In this document: piece by piece, positions 5,484 through 13,391 of the stretch | Numbering within the stretch: position 1 is the stretch's first letter | How the letters are laid out: the number at the start of each line of letters is the position of its first letter | Made by a program: the position numbers and the translations under genes | The notes under the pieces: model-generated | Databases searched by the model: none | Told to the model about the DNA's origin: nothing | What the model saw: only the letters and a program-made list of their open reading frames with translations | Assembly: GCA_003510765.1 (NCBI GenBank) | Contig: DOKV01000095.1 | Location: 1-15,678, forward strand | From: Clostridiaceae bacterium | GTDB taxonomy: Bacteria > Bacillota > Clostridia > Clostridiales > Clostridiaceae | Direction of reading: 5' to 3' | DNA length: 15,678 bases

Positions 5484-6917
5484 ATGAGAAAAGAATTTAA
5501 GAATATACAGATGGATGAAGAAATTTTTAAGGCTGTGGAAAACCTTGGATATAAGGAACTGACAGAGATTCAGGAAAAGGTCATTCCTGTGGCCTTAGCA
5601 GGGAAGAATATATTAGGCGCTTCCTCCACAGGAAGTGGAAAAACCTTGGCTTTTTTGATGCCCATGCTAGAGAAAACCAGTTGGCAAGAACAAAAAGCCT
5701 CTACGCTGATTTTGGCACCCTCTAGAGAATTGGCCATCCAAATCAAAAATGAATATGATGCCTTAGGACGGTATAAGAAGCTATCTTGTGTCGCTGTCTA
5801 TGGAAAGCAGCCCATGAAAGAGCAGCTACTGGCCATGAAGAACCGTCATCAAGCCATCAGTGGAACACCAGGACGGGTGCTGGACCACTTGAAAAGGGGC
5901 ACTATAAAAGGGGAAGACATCACCACTTTGATCATTGATGAGGTTGATGAATTGTTAGACCGAGGATTTTATGAAGAGATGATGGACATCCTTTCTCACT
6001 TGAAGGGAATCTCACAAACCATGATGTTCTCTGCCACCATCAGGGAAGAAGTACAAGCCTTGGCAGAAAAAATTGCACCGGCCTATACGTTGATTCGTGC
6101 CAGTAAAGAAGAAGAGCTGAACATCAAAGAAACCCACTATAAGGTGGAGGAGAAAGATAAGTTCAAAGCCTTGTTGTCCATTTTATATGGTCAAAAGCCT
6201 CAAGGGATGATCATCTTCGTGAACACAAAAGAAGCTTGTGGTCGTCTTCAACATGAACTGGAGAAGGCCAATGTGGATGCCTTGAAAATTCACGGGGGTA
6301 TGCTCCAAAAGGATCGAGAAATCGCTATGAACCGCTTTAAGAAAAAAGAAGTACCCTACTTGGTGGCCACAGATGTAGCTGCTAGAGGCATCGATGTATC
6401 CTTTCTTACCGTATCTCTTAGCTATGATTTCCCCGTGGAAAAAGAGAGTTATGTACATAGAAAAGGACGAACCGGTAGACACTTTAGAGAAGGGGAAGCC
6501 ATCTATTTCATCACAGAGCGCGATGAACGGAAGGTCTCAGAAGTAGAAGCTTATGTGGGCTATGGCTTTGGCGAACCCCTAGAGATGGACTATAGACCCT
6601 TTAGAGAAGAAAAGGATGCCTTTAGAGAGTTTCAAAAGGGTCTTCGAAAGAATCGCCCCAAAAAGAAAGAGACCCATGAAGACATCATGAGACTATATGT
6701 TAATGGCGGAAAGAAGAAAAAAATTCGGGCCATTGATATTGTGGGTACCCTTCATAGCATTCCAGGCATTGAGACAGAAGACATTGGGATTATCACCGTA
6801 GAAGAGATGGGCTCTTACATCGATATTTTAAATGGTAAAGGAAATAAGGTGTTAAAAGAGCTGAAGGAGCGAAAAATCAAAGGAAAAACCTTAAAGGTGG
6901 AACGCTCTAGAAAATAA
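5484..6917 (+). CDS. dbpA: DEAD-box family ATP-dependent RNA helicase DbpA/YxiN
   Basis: 477 residues, close to the 479 of Bacillus YxiN. All helicase motifs appear in order: Q motif region with F5 and Q30, motif I STGSGKT (48-54), APSRELA, TPGRVLDHL, motif II DEVD (152-155), motif III SAT (183-185), IIFVNTKE, VATDVAARGID, and motif VI HRKGRTGR (325-332). The last 75 or so residues, from RLYVNGGKKKKIRAIDIVG onward, form the DbpA-type RNA-binding domain. In this family that domain docks on hairpin 92 of 23S rRNA, and the enzyme helps assemble the large ribosomal subunit. Motif II is DEVD instead of the usual DEAD. I chose ATG 5484 because GGGAG lies five bases upstream; an in-frame TTG at 5472 precedes that site. 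A small hairpin stands just before the ribosome binding site. The gene is alone between its promoter and terminator. Confidence 0.92.
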   Translation: MRKEFKNIQMDEEIFKAVENLGYKELTEIQEKVIPVALAGKNILGASSTGSGKTLAFLMPMLEKTSWQEQKASTLILAPSRELAIQIKNEYDALGRYKKLSCVAVYGKQPMKEQLLAMKNRHQAISGTPGRVLDHLKRGTIKGEDITTLIIDEVDELLDRGFYEEMMDILSHLKGISQTMMFSATIREEVQALAEKIAPAYTLIRASKEEELNIKETHYKVEEKDKFKALLSILYGQKPQGMIIFVNTKEACGRLQHELEKANVDALKIHGGMLQKDREIAMNRFKKKEVPYLVATDVAARGIDVSFLTVSLSYDFPVEKESYVHRKGRTGRHFREGEAIYFITERDERKVSEVEAYVGYGFGEPLEMDYRPFREEKDAFREFQKGLRKNRPKKKETHEDIMRLYVNGGKKKKIRAIDIVGTLHSIPGIETEDIGIITVEEMGSYIDILNGKGNKVLKELKERKIKGKTLKVERSRK

Positions 6918-6924
6918 TCATGGA

Positions 6925-6976
6925 AGACTCCTTAGAAATCATTGGGTAACAACCAAGGTTTCAGGAGTCTTTTTTT
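6925..6976 (+). terminator. Intrinsic terminator of dbpA
   Basis: AGACTCCT (6925-6932) pairs with AGGAGTCT (6963-6970), followed by T through 6976. The 30-base loop contains a second small stem, TTGG/CCAA. Confidence 0.8.
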
Positions 6977-7070
6977 GCGAAATCATAGCGAGTAGTTCTA
7001 TATATGAAGACCATGAAAAGAACAATTTACACAATATTTGCCCCTTTTTCAGATGTTAGTGTATGAAATA

Positions 7071-7079
7071 TGGTATACT
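7071..7079 (+). promoter_or_regulatory. Possible extended -10 promoter of the 160-residue gene
   Basis: TGGTATACT fits the extended -10 pattern TGnTATAAT with one mismatch. No good -35 box is seen, and the start would fall about 40 bases before the gene. Confidence 0.4.
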
Positions 7080-7126
7080 TAGGTATGAGAATTTTGAGAA
7101 TATTATAATTACCTGGGGTGAATGAA

Positions 7127-7609
7127 ATGGAAATGAAAGCAAACGAAAGAAGAGAACTATTGGAAGAAAAAAGAGCATTGGCCATCAAATCGCTGAAAAG
7201 GCTACTCAATGATCGTGATGAATTTTTCAATTTCATCAATTTACATGATGTATGGTATCGATGGATGGGGGGACGATTTTCTGTCACCAGCATCGACAGT
7301 ATGGGAGAAACCCTCATTGAGTATTTAGAGAAATATTTAAAGGTAAACAATGTACTTGCCCATGGAGATAGGAGTTCAAGAAGGATTTTGGTTTTAGATT
7401 ATAAGGGTGTGGAGTTCCTACTTAGAAAAACCGATGGAAAAGAGGAATTCGGGGCCATTTCCATCATTGATGGACCCCATAGCTTTCGGGTACTCTCTTG
7501 GGATAAGTTCAGTGCTTTTTTAGAAAAAGAACTGTTCATTTGGATGGAGCAGCCTTCCGAGAAAATGAAAGAGCTTTCCATGGAAGAGCAAATGATTGTA
7601 AGTGAATAG
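7127..7609 (+). CDS. Hypothetical cytosolic protein, 160 residues
   Basis: I do not recognise this protein. It is soluble in appearance, with no signal or membrane helix. The first 40 residues are charged and helical (ERRELLEEKRALAIKSLKRL). A central part contains aromatic clusters (HDVWYRWMGGRF), followed by alternating strand-like stretches (RILVLDYKGVEFLLRK, FGAISIIDGPHSFRVLSW) and an acidic helical tail. The start at ATG 7127 is chosen because GGGGTGA lies five bases upstream; an in-frame GTG at 7118 is part of that site. The gene has its own terminator and reads head-on toward adeC. Base composition and codon use resemble its neighbours, so there is no sign of recent transfer. It could be a small regulatory or nucleic-acid-related protein, but nothing in the sequence proves this. 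Confidence 0.75.
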   Translation: MEMKANERRELLEEKRALAIKSLKRLLNDRDEFFNFINLHDVWYRWMGGRFSVTSIDSMGETLIEYLEKYLKVNNVLAHGDRSSRRILVLDYKGVEFLLRKTDGKEEFGAISIIDGPHSFRVLSWDKFSAFLEKELFIWMEQPSEKMKELSMEEQMIVSE

Positions 7610-7616
7610 GATATAG

Positions 7617-7648
7617 AAAAGACCTGGAACACGCCAGGTCTTTTTTTA
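7617..7648. terminator. Bidirectional terminator between the hypothetical gene and adeC
   Basis: AAAGACCTGG (7618-7627) and CCAGGTCTTT (7634-7643) form a perfect ten-base-pair stem with loop AACACG. T runs follow on the plus strand and, more weakly, on the minus strand. It lies between two converging stop codons, at 7609 and 7653. Confidence 0.85.
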
Positions 7649-7652
7649 TGTC

Positions 7653-9386
7653 TTATTCTAGGGCTTCATCTATGGCGATGAAAGCTTGCTTGGATAAATC
7701 AAAGAGCCCTTGATCGGTGATTTTTAAGGCAGGAATCACAGGCAACGTGAGAAAAGATAAGGTCAAGAAGGGATTAAAGGTGAGATGCTTAAAGAGTAGT
7801 GCTTCAGCCTTATGAAGGGATGCCAATTGCGCTATGATGACTTCCATGGATGCACTGGACATAAGTCCTGCAATATCCAGGGGAAGTTCAAACAAAATCT
7901 TTTGGTCCTTCACCAAAACGATGCCTCCACCAATTTCTTCCATACGATTCATGGCAAGAAGAAGGTCTTCATCCTTTAGGCCTAAAGCCACCAAGTTATG
8001 AGAGTCATGGGCAATGGTGGTGGCCACAGCGCCATCCATAAGTCCAAATCCTTTGGCCAAGCCTTTACCCACCTTTCCGTGGTTACCATGTCGTTCGATG
8101 ACAAAAAGTTTGGCTAGGTCCTCGTCACTGCCTACGGGTGCTAACGCGTTTTCATCCACCGCTAAGATCACATGGTTTGTTAGGAGGCTATTGGGGATGA
8201 TCTCAATGGCGTGGAGTACACCGGTGGTGCTTTTTATGACGAGGTCTTCCTTGGTGAGCCTTGGTAAAGAGATGGTATTTTCCATGGGTGGAAGCCTATG
8301 GTCTTCATAGGAGAAATGGTTCACACCCTCTGCAAAGGTCAAACGTCCTCCTTTATAAACTCTCGAGATGCGAAGGTCTTCTAGGGTATCTACCACCAGA
8401 AAATCAGCATCATAGCCTGGTGCTACAGCGCCCTTTTTTTTCAGCCCATAGCAGGTGGCAGGATTTAATGTGGCCATGCGGATGGCTTCCACGGGGGATA
8501 GGCCATAGGCCATGGCACGTCTCACCATGTCATCGATACTGCCATCTCTATAGAGGTCATCAATATAGAGATCATCGGTACAGAAGGTGAACCGCCCATG
8601 ATTTTGGCTGTTCACCAAAGGGATTAGCGCATCAAAGTTCTTGGCCACAGACCCTTCTCGAATATGGACATAGAAGCCTTTTTCTAAGCGATCCTTGGCT
8701 TCTGCTAAGGTGGTGCATTCATGGTCTGTGGAAATACCCACCACACGATAAAGATTGTTGTCCATGGGGGTGAGGCCCGCGCCATGTCCATCCAAAGTTT
8801 TCTTCGCATGCTGCGCATCCAAGAGCTTTGCCAAAAGATCGTCTCGTTTTTCTTTTACGCCCATGAGGTCCATGACTTCCGCCAAACCAGAAACTTCTTC
8901 TTGTGCATAATAGGGGGCCAAATCTTTGGCCGAAAGCACCGCACCACTGGTCTCATGGATAGTGGCAGGGACACAAGAAGGGAGCATCATGTGGAAATCC
9001 ACCGGGAGATTTTTGGACGCTTCCATCATGAAATCCAGACCTTTTGTTCCTAGCACATTGCCAATTTCATGAGGATCCATGATCACCGAGGTGATGCCAT
9101 GGGCTGTGGCAGCTTTTGAGAATTCCTTTGGGGTGGCCAAGGTGGATTCAATATGTATATGGGCATCCATGAGCCCTGGTACCACATAGGCACCTTGTAA
9201 GTCCACGGTGCTAGTGCCCACATAGTCTTCACCAAAGCCAATGATCTGGCCATCTTTTACCCCAAAAGCTGTGGATAGGATCTCCCCACTAAAGACATTG
9301 AGGATTTGTCCGTTGATAAACACCGTATCACAGGGCTCATTGCAGAGGGCAGCATCTATGAGACTGGTTAGTTGCTCCTTTTTCAA
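7653..9386 (-). CDS. adeC: Adenine deaminase
   Basis: An amidohydrolase-fold metalloenzyme that converts adenine to hypoxanthine and ammonia in purine salvage. Seen: the metal-binding DAHIHIEST with His76 and His78, MDPHEIGN (Glu107), DGHGAG, HECTT, and FCTDD in the N-terminal catalytic region, then the typical C-terminal adenine deaminase domain around GLAKGFGLMDGAVATTIAHD. I set the start at TTG 9384-9386: AGGCGGTGA lies seven bases upstream and the protein then has 577 residues, the length of the Bacillus subtilis enzyme. The same frame is open back to an ATG at 9482, but that extension has no homology feature, no ribosome binding site and runs through a terminator hairpin and the promoter. 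A near-perfect promoter precedes it, and no purine riboswitch is seen in the roughly 30-base leader. Confidence 0.93.
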   Translation of the reverse strand: MKKEQLTSLIDAALCNEPCDTVFINGQILNVFSGEILSTAFGVKDGQIIGFGEDYVGTSTVDLQGAYVVPGLMDAHIHIESTLATPKEFSKAATAHGITSVIMDPHEIGNVLGTKGLDFMMEASKNLPVDFHMMLPSCVPATIHETSGAVLSAKDLAPYYAQEEVSGLAEVMDLMGVKEKRDDLLAKLLDAQHAKKTLDGHGAGLTPMDNNLYRVVGISTDHECTTLAEAKDRLEKGFYVHIREGSVAKNFDALIPLVNSQNHGRFTFCTDDLYIDDLYRDGSIDDMVRRAMAYGLSPVEAIRMATLNPATCYGLKKKGAVAPGYDADFLVVDTLEDLRISRVYKGGRLTFAEGVNHFSYEDHRLPPMENTISLPRLTKEDLVIKSTTGVLHAIEIIPNSLLTNHVILAVDENALAPVGSDEDLAKLFVIERHGNHGKVGKGLAKGFGLMDGAVATTIAHDSHNLVALGLKDEDLLLAMNRMEEIGGGIVLVKDQKILFELPLDIAGLMSSASMEVIIAQLASLHKAEALLFKHLTFNPFLTLSFLTLPVIPALKITDQGLFDLSKQAFIAIDEALE

Positions 9387-9422
9387 AAGGAAATCACCGC
9401 CTTTACGTTTGTTGTTATATGT

Positions 9423-9451
9423 AATATATAGGATGGGTGCTTCCCTGTCAA
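9423..9451 (-). promoter_or_regulatory. Strong predicted promoter of adeC
   Basis: On the minus strand a perfect TTGACA (9446-9451) and TATATT (9423-9428) are 17 bases apart. The start near 9416 lies about 30 bases before the TTG start codon, which supports that start. Confidence 0.75.
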
Positions 9452-9461
9452 TGAAACCAGG

Positions 9462-9494
9462 AAAAAGAAAATGAACTGGCAAAATGCCAGTTCA
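9462..9494 (-). terminator. Intrinsic terminator of the S9 peptidase gene
   Basis: TGAACTGGCA and TGCCAGTTCA (arms 9472-9481 and 9485-9494) form a perfect ten-base-pair stem with a three-base loop. On the minus strand it is followed by TTTTCTTTTT. It separates the peptidase from adeC. Confidence 0.8.
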
Positions 9495-9525
9495 AAATAT
9501 ATGGGAGTTTTTTAGGAGCCTTGTT

Positions 9526-11526
9526 TTAGTCTTCCTTAGGAAGATAGGTTTTAAACCAGTTGTCTATTTCTGTGAGCCTACGTACTCTGTGTTTGGGCTT
9601 TCCAGAACGAGAAAGTTCATGGTTTTCACCACGGAACATACACATTCTAGCATCCACACCATGATACTTTAGGGCTGTAAACATCTGAAGTCCTTCCGTG
9701 AGCCAGCAGCGGTAATCTTCCTCAGAATGTATGAAGAGGGTAGGTGTTTGTACTTGGTCTGAATACTTTAGGGGAGAGTGCCACCACATCTTTTCTTGGT
9801 TGTCCCAAGGTGAGGAAGCAGTTTGGTCATCGGCAAAATAGTAGCCAATGTCTGTGGTGTTAAACATGGAAATCCAATTGGAGATGCTTCGCTGGGAAGC
9901 CGCCGCTTTGAATCGATGGGTGTGTCCAATGATCCAGTTGGTCATGAATCCACCGTAGGAACCACCGGTGACAAAGAGGTTTTCTTGGTCCATGTCTTCA
10001 TAGGTGGCCAAAGCCAAATCCGTGAAGTTCATGAGATCCTCATAGTCGATGGTGCCATACTTTCCTCGGATGTCAGAGAAGGCATTGCCTTTCCCATCAC
10101 TACCCCGTGGATTAGAGAAGATGACGAAGTAGCCTTGGCTAGCAAAGTATTGGAGTTCATGGTAGAAGACACTGCCATAAACGGTCTTGGGTCCTCCATG
10201 GATTTCTAAAAGCACAGGGTATTTCTTGCCCTTTTCGTAGCCTATGGGCTTTAATACAAAGCCATCAATGGTTTCACCGTCCTCTAAAGCATAGGAAAGT
10301 TTCTCTGGTATGGAGAGAAGAAGTTCTTCTTTTACCCAGTCATTGAAGGTGGTCAGTGCCTTGGAACCGGTATCTTCTAGGGTGTAAAGCTCTTGTAATG
10401 AAGTGTTCTTCATACCAATATAGAGCACATGACCCTTTTGGATGCTGAAGCTATCCACGGAGCCTTCTTCTGCGAAGACTTTAGAGACCAGACCTTCTTG
10501 ATCCACTTTCATCAGGTATGAATCGGTGCCTTCGGTGGAAGTGAAATAGAAGGCGCCTTCAGAGACCATGCGCTGATTGCCACCACCATATCGAGCATCA
10601 CTACCCACAGAGCTATACATGGAGCGGTCTAAGTCTTCAGTGAGAAGAGACAGCTCTCCTTTTTCCAAATCATAGAGGTAGAACTTGCTATTTTCGTTGA
10701 TGCCAAGCTTTTTCATGTCGGTACCAATTAAAATCAAGGTTTTCTCATTGAGAAAATCTGCATAGGAAAGAGAGAGGCCTTTGGTTTCTAGGGGTAGGAT
10801 GGTTGTGCCATCAAAGATGGTCAGTTCATTAAACAAAGGCGCTTTGTTTTGGAAGGTGGTGGAAAGAATCACGGCATGATCTTTTTCTTCGTTGAGCTTT
10901 ATTTGCTCCACATCGGTGAACTCTGAAGAAAGATACTTCACAAATTGACCTTTTTCATCAAACAAGCTTAGTCTGGACCGTTTCATGGAAGTAAATCCAC
11001 CGCCATTGGACCAGTAAGGGATTTCTTCTAGTACTTCATAGTCCTTTTCTTCTTTTAAACGCTTCAGTTCATCGCCCAGGGCAGAGTCATCTAAGGTAAG
11101 TTGGTCTTTGGCATTGTTGTCAAAATAGACAGAAGCCAAGATCTCTCCACTTTTGAGGATCTCATAGCTGAGGACTTTTTTGTTGAAGCGAAGATACCTG
11201 TCTGCCTCGCCCCCATGAATATTGATTTTATACACTTGGGTAAATTCCTTTAAAGATTCTTGATCTTCTTTGTCCTTGTCCTCACGGATGGTGGTGAAAA
11301 GGATGTTTTCATCATCTAGCCATTTAAAGGAAGCTTCTTTATTAAAGGCAGTAAGCTTTCGTGTCTTTTCAGTCTTGGTGTCTAAGACATAAAGATTGGA
11401 TAGATATTTGTTCCCATCTAAATCTACGCCATGGACAGCAAAAGCAGCATGTTTTCCGTCAGGGGCATGTTCTATACCCGAGAGAAATGTAAAATTCTTA
11501 AATTCATCAATGGTTATCTTTCTCAT
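9526..11526 (-). CDS. S9 family serine peptidase (prolyl oligopeptidase/acylaminoacyl-peptidase type)
   Basis: 666 residues with no signal peptide, so probably cytosolic. The first 400 or so residues look like the beta-propeller of S9 enzymes, with repeated blade-like stretches such as SNLYVLDTKTEKTRKLT and SKFYLYDLEKGELSLLT. The C-terminal third is an alpha/beta-hydrolase domain: LLEIHGGPKTVYG, FSNPRGSDGKG, the nucleophile motif GGSYGGFMTNW with Ser523, HSEEDYRCW with Asp604, and GENHELS with His636. These complete the Ser-Asp-His triad. Family enzymes cut short peptides or remove N-acylated residues; which applies here cannot be read from the sequence. The start ATG 11526 has GGAGGT four bases upstream. 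A terminator separates it from sodA upstream and another from adeC downstream, so it appears to be a single-gene unit. I found no clear -35/-10 pair. Confidence 0.9.
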   Translation of the reverse strand: MRKITIDEFKNFTFLSGIEHAPDGKHAAFAVHGVDLDGNKYLSNLYVLDTKTEKTRKLTAFNKEASFKWLDDENILFTTIREDKDKEDQESLKEFTQVYKINIHGGEADRYLRFNKKVLSYEILKSGEILASVYFDNNAKDQLTLDDSALGDELKRLKEEKDYEVLEEIPYWSNGGGFTSMKRSRLSLFDEKGQFVKYLSSEFTDVEQIKLNEEKDHAVILSTTFQNKAPLFNELTIFDGTTILPLETKGLSLSYADFLNEKTLILIGTDMKKLGINENSKFYLYDLEKGELSLLTEDLDRSMYSSVGSDARYGGGNQRMVSEGAFYFTSTEGTDSYLMKVDQEGLVSKVFAEEGSVDSFSIQKGHVLYIGMKNTSLQELYTLEDTGSKALTTFNDWVKEELLLSIPEKLSYALEDGETIDGFVLKPIGYEKGKKYPVLLEIHGGPKTVYGSVFYHELQYFASQGYFVIFSNPRGSDGKGNAFSDIRGKYGTIDYEDLMNFTDLALATYEDMDQENLFVTGGSYGGFMTNWIIGHTHRFKAAASQRSISNWISMFNTTDIGYYFADDQTASSPWDNQEKMWWHSPLKYSDQVQTPTLFIHSEEDYRCWLTEGLQMFTALKYHGVDARMCMFRGENHELSRSGKPKHRVRRLTEIDNWFKTYLPKED

Positions 11527-11641
11527 AAGGACCTCCAGTTTTTTGGTTGATACCTTTAATATACAGGATAATTAACAGACAGTTTAGAATAAATAGGGAA
11601 CTTCTGTATGTACAGGTCCATATCTGTTATCTTCAGGGACG

Positions 11642-11674
11642 AAAAAAACCCCTGCTGGGGGAAACAGCAGGGGT
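11642..11674 (-). terminator. Intrinsic terminator of sodA
   Basis: ACCCCTGCTG (11648-11657) pairs perfectly with CAGCAGGGGT (11665-11674) around GGGGAAA. On the minus strand it ends in seven T. It lies about 45 bases beyond the sodA stop. Confidence 0.85.
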
Positions 11675-11720
11675 TTTGTAGGCCAGTTAAAATATATAGG
11701 GAGAGGGATCATTTAAGAAA

Positions 11721-12329
11721 TTATTTTGCTTCTTTGTAAAGCTTGGATACTTCATCCCAGTTTACAACGTTGAACCAATTTTCAATGTATTCAGGTCTTC
11801 TATTTTGATACTTTAGGTAGTATGCATGTTCCCAAACATCTAATCCCAGGATGGGTTCTAAGCCATCTGTAATGGGGTTATCTTGGTTTGGTGTAGACAC
11901 TACATCGAGCTTTCCGTCCTTCACAACGAGCCATGCCCATCCAGAACCGAATCTTGTAGCCGCAGCTTTTGCAAAGACACTTTTAAATTCATCAAAGTTA
12001 CCAAACTTTTCATTGATGGCTTCAAGGAGTTCACCTTCAGGCTTTTGTCCTTCAGCTTTCTTCATCACGTTCCAGAACATGGTGTGGTTTAAATATCCAC
12101 CACCGTTGTTTCTTACGGCTCCTCTAATCTCTTCAGGAATTGTATCTAGCTTTTCCACAAGTTCGCGAACACTCTTTTCTTGTAGTTCAGGATACTTTTC
12201 CAATGCAGCATTTAAGTTGTTTGTATATCCTTGATGATGCTTGCTGTAATGAATTTCCATGGTTTGTGCATCTACATAAGGTTCCAGTGCGGTATACTCA
12301 TAAGGTAGTTTTGGTAGTTCATGTTTCAT
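11721..12329 (-). CDS. sodA: Superoxide dismutase, Mn/Fe family, Mn-type signature
   Basis: 202 residues, the usual size, with no signal peptide, so cytosolic. It converts superoxide to hydrogen peroxide and oxygen. The four metal ligands are visible: His27 (MEIHYSKHH), His82 (YLNHTMFW), Asp164 and His168 (LDVWEHAYY). Gly77 and the active-site Gln149 in STPNQDNP are arranged as in Mn-specific enzymes; Fe enzymes carry the glutamine near position 70. Cambialistic use cannot be excluded. I chose ATG 12327-12329, because GGAGG (12340-12344) is ten bases upstream and the protein then begins [10 protein letters not shown] as in relatives; an ATG three codons earlier is only one base from GGAGG. 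It has its own promoter and terminator. In a probable anaerobe this gene suggests tolerance of occasional oxygen exposure. Confidence 0.93.
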   Translation of the reverse strand: MKHELPKLPYEYTALEPYVDAQTMEIHYSKHHQGYTNNLNAALEKYPELQEKSVRELVEKLDTIPEEIRGAVRNNGGGYLNHTMFWNVMKKAEGQKPEGELLEAINEKFGNFDEFKSVFAKAAATRFGSGWAWLVVKDGKLDVVSTPNQDNPITDGLEPILGLDVWEHAYYLKYQNRRPEYIENWFNVVNWDEVSKLYKEAK

Positions 12330-12410
12330 TCTTTTCATTCCTCCATTTATTCAATCAAAAATTATCTTGTAACTCCCAACAAGGGGAGGGTTTAATTACT
12401 GTATGTTCTT

Positions 12411-12439
12411 ACTATAGCCTATGAGGATACAAAATTCAA
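12411..12439 (-). promoter_or_regulatory. Predicted promoter of sodA
   Basis: On the minus strand TTGAAT (12434-12439) and TATAGT (12411-12416) are 17 bases apart. The start near 12404 gives a leader of about 75 bases, which holds a small CTCCC/GGGAG hairpin (12373-12388). Confidence 0.6.
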
Positions 12440-12526
12440 TAGCATGCAATTAAATTTACCGTGAATCTGTATTTTATTCATATGATGTTCATAAAATTCA
12501 TGAGCTTTCTTGTTTCCTAGAGGGAA

Positions 12527-12541
12527 AAACCCATGGGTTTA
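12527..12541 (-). terminator. Weak palindrome over the CmpB-like stop codon
   Basis: AAACCCATGGGTTT overlaps the TAA stop and is followed on the minus strand by TTCCC. The loop is very small, so termination here is doubtful. Confidence 0.3.
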
Positions 12542-13333
12542 GTCTTTTTTGCCAAAGACTTTATCGTCAAATTTCTTTTTGTTCACGTCATAAGTGGCTT
12601 TGAGTTTTAAAAAGATTTCTTTGTTCTTCAATAAAGTAAGGTCTGGGAAAGCCTTAAAAAGACGCTTGTTTTGATAGCGGCCTTTTTGGAAAAGGGCTTT
12701 GACTTTATCCGTATAGAGGATGGAACCCTCTAGCTTGTTTTGTAAGAGGTGCTTCAGCTCATCTAGCTTCACCACGCCGTCTTTTAAGAGCTTATCAAAG
12801 TCTTCTCGTACAGCTTTCACACGAACATTGAGGAGGAGTAGGTGCCTAACGGTGATGAAAAGATCCAGAAGGAGAAGAAGAAAAAGAATCCAAGAAACCC
12901 ATCCTATGGTTCTAGCGTCTAAGGTATAGAGGAATCCCGAAAGGCCTGGGTGGACCCACTTAATGAGAAGAAGGGATAAAGTAGCAAAGACCAATGCGCC
13001 TGTCAAATAGACGCGGCCATGGATATTAAAAGGTCTTCCGGTATAATCCCACCACTTGGCGTGGAAGAGTTTTTCAAGGACCACAGCAGTGAAGTATTCC
13101 ACCACGGAGGTTAGGACCATACTGGAGAGAAATAGAGGGAAAAGAGGGGTTTCTGTGCCATAAAAAACCAAGAGGATGAGGAGTGCACCAAATCCATAAA
13201 CAGGGCAAAGGGGGCCGTTTAGGAATCCCCGGTTCACCCATTTCCGATCCGTGATGGAACAGAGGGTAGATTCATAAAGCCAACCTATAAAGCTATAGGA
13301 TATGAAGTAAAGAAAATACAAGGCTATGTTCAT
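12539..13333 (-). CDS. CmpB-like membrane protein (PF06541, putative ABC-transporter type IV)
   Basis: 264 residues. The N-terminal part shows the PF06541 signature: GWLYES (17-22), WVNRGFLNGPLCPVYGFGA (32-50), EYFTAVVLEKLFHAKWWDYT (79-98) and NIHGRVYL (103-110). Four or five membrane helices occupy roughly residues 1-165, and a basic, probably cytosolic helical tail of about 95 residues follows. The family carries a transporter name in databases, but no activity is firmly established that I know of. The start ATG 13333 has GGGAGG seven bases upstream. It lies 58 bases downstream of the amino acid ABC operon, with no terminator visible between them, so read-through is possible. Nothing in the sequence shows that it works with that importer, which already has its own permease and ATPase. 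Confidence 0.8.
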   Translation of the reverse strand: MNIALYFLYFISYSFIGWLYESTLCSITDRKWVNRGFLNGPLCPVYGFGALLILLVFYGTETPLFPLFLSSMVLTSVVEYFTAVVLEKLFHAKWWDYTGRPFNIHGRVYLTGALVFATLSLLLIKWVHPGLSGFLYTLDARTIGWVSWILFLLLLLDLFITVRHLLLLNVRVKAVREDFDKLLKDGVVKLDELKHLLQNKLEGSILYTDKVKALFQKGRYQNKRLFKAFPDLTLLKNKEIFLKLKATYDVNKKKFDDKVFGKKD

Positions 13334-13391
13334 GAAGTGTCCTCCCTATAAAAGGTTTTACTACTTCTAGTATAGCCCAAATCTTTGATAA

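Noticed and set aside
7653..12424. Plus-strand reading frames of 60-130 codons across adeC, the peptidase and sodA
   Set aside because: All lie opposite well-supported genes, lack ribosome binding sites and show no domain; they follow from codon bias on the coding strand.
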